NCBI GenBank assembly: GCA_022402505.1
Contig: JAKRSE010000350.1
Coordinates: forward strand, 1-6,814
Source of the DNA: Fimbriimonadaceae bacterium
Lineage (GTDB): Bacteria > Armatimonadota > Fimbriimonadia > Fimbriimonadales > Fimbriimonadaceae
Direction: 5' to 3'
Length of the DNA: 6,814 bases
Each line of letters opens with the position of its first letter. Within the stretch, counting starts at the first letter, position 1. The translations under genes and the position numbers were made by a program. A model generated the notes under the pieces. The model made no database searches. It had not been told where the DNA came from and saw only the letters and a list, made by a program, of their open reading frames with translations. Shown in pieces: positions 6,636 through 6,814 of this stretch.

Positions 6636-6812
6636 TCATGGCTCGATTCCGACAAGAACCAGGGGAACAGCTGGAACACCACGTCCGTTCCGGATGACAT
6701 TGAACAACTCGCCCTCATAATATGCCACGCCCGAGCTCATTTCCTGCTGAAGGGATTTCATGGGCATGATCTCAATTCCAACATCTATCTCGTCGCCGAC
6801 ATAGAAGGCGAG
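6636..6812 (-). CDS. C-terminal end of an unrecognised protein, cut by the right edge
   Basis: On the minus strand a frame is open from the window edge to TGA at 6638-6636, giving 58 residues. It reads like a real protein: it starts LAFYVGDEIDVGIEIMPMKS, continues through GVAYYEGELFNVIRNGRGV and ends VLVGIEP. The other two minus-strand frames at the edge close within about 14 codons. GC is about 52% by hand count over the last 179 bases, against 65% in a sample of the desaturase just before it, and codons such as ATA, GTT, TAT and GGA appear. I do not recognise the family. The IDVGIEIMPMKSL...GVAYYEGE order faintly recalls the end of small nucleotidyltransferases, but that is too weak for a call. 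It converges on the desaturase with 13 bases between stops. Confidence 0.6.
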   Translation of the reverse strand, partial: LAFYVGDEIDVGIEIMPMKSLQQEMSSGVAYYEGELFNVIRNGRGVPAVPLVLVGIEP

Positions 6813-6814
6813 GT

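Noticed and set aside
6624..6638. Five-bp hairpin TGAAG/CTTCA between the desaturase and the right-edge gene
   Set aside because: A weak AT-containing stem without a T-run; it does not support a terminator.
5519..6718. Minus-strand open frame opposite the desaturase, running into the right-edge gene
   Set aside because: No recognisable motif, and it uses a different frame from the plausible minus-strand protein at 6636-6812.

Overview
This is a GC-rich (roughly 65%), densely packed bacterial window with no intergenic stretch over about 125 bases. It carries seven protein genes, two of them cut by the window edges. I see no rRNA, tRNA, CRISPR array, insertion sequence or phage gene. The composition and the gene mix (GDP-fucose synthesis, group III truncated globin, secreted GH44 glycosidase, membrane desaturase) suggest a free-living aerobic environmental bacterium. 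I cannot fix the phylum from the sequence.

Layout: (a) 2-810, plus strand, the C-terminal part of a GT4-family, WcaI-like glycosyltransferase, open at the left edge and carrying an apparent single-base frameshift near 730. (b) 861-1886 and 1883-2818, plus strand, GDP-mannose 4,6-dehydratase and GDP-L-fucose synthase, overlapping by 4 bases. (c) 2829-3275, plus strand, a group III truncated haemoglobin starting 10 bases after the fucose synthase. (d) 3261-3926, minus strand, an alpha/beta hydrolase that runs tail-to-tail into the globin with a 15-base coding overlap. (e) 3927-4047, a short divergent promoter region with two copies of an 8-bp palindrome. (f) 4048-5565, plus strand, a probably exported GH44 glycoside hydrolase, followed one base later by (g) 5567-6622, plus strand, a membrane fatty acid desaturase-family protein. 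(h) 6636-6812, minus strand, the C-terminal end of an unrecognised gene of lower GC that runs off the right edge.

How the genes fit together: gmd and fcl convert GDP-mannose to GDP-L-fucose. The upstream glycosyltransferase probably uses this or a related nucleotide sugar to build a surface or extracellular polysaccharide, as in colanic-acid-type clusters. The GH44 enzyme cuts beta-1,4-linked glycans outside the cell. I see no clear metabolic link between the globin, the hydrolase and the desaturase and the fucose genes; their close packing may reflect only a compact genome.

Nothing here looks like a new multi-gene system. The points most worth checking are the frameshift in the glycosyltransferase, the His-to-Tyr change in the third histidine box of the desaturase, the paired palindromes between the divergent genes, the hairpin holding both convergent stop codons, and the lower-GC gene at the right edge.
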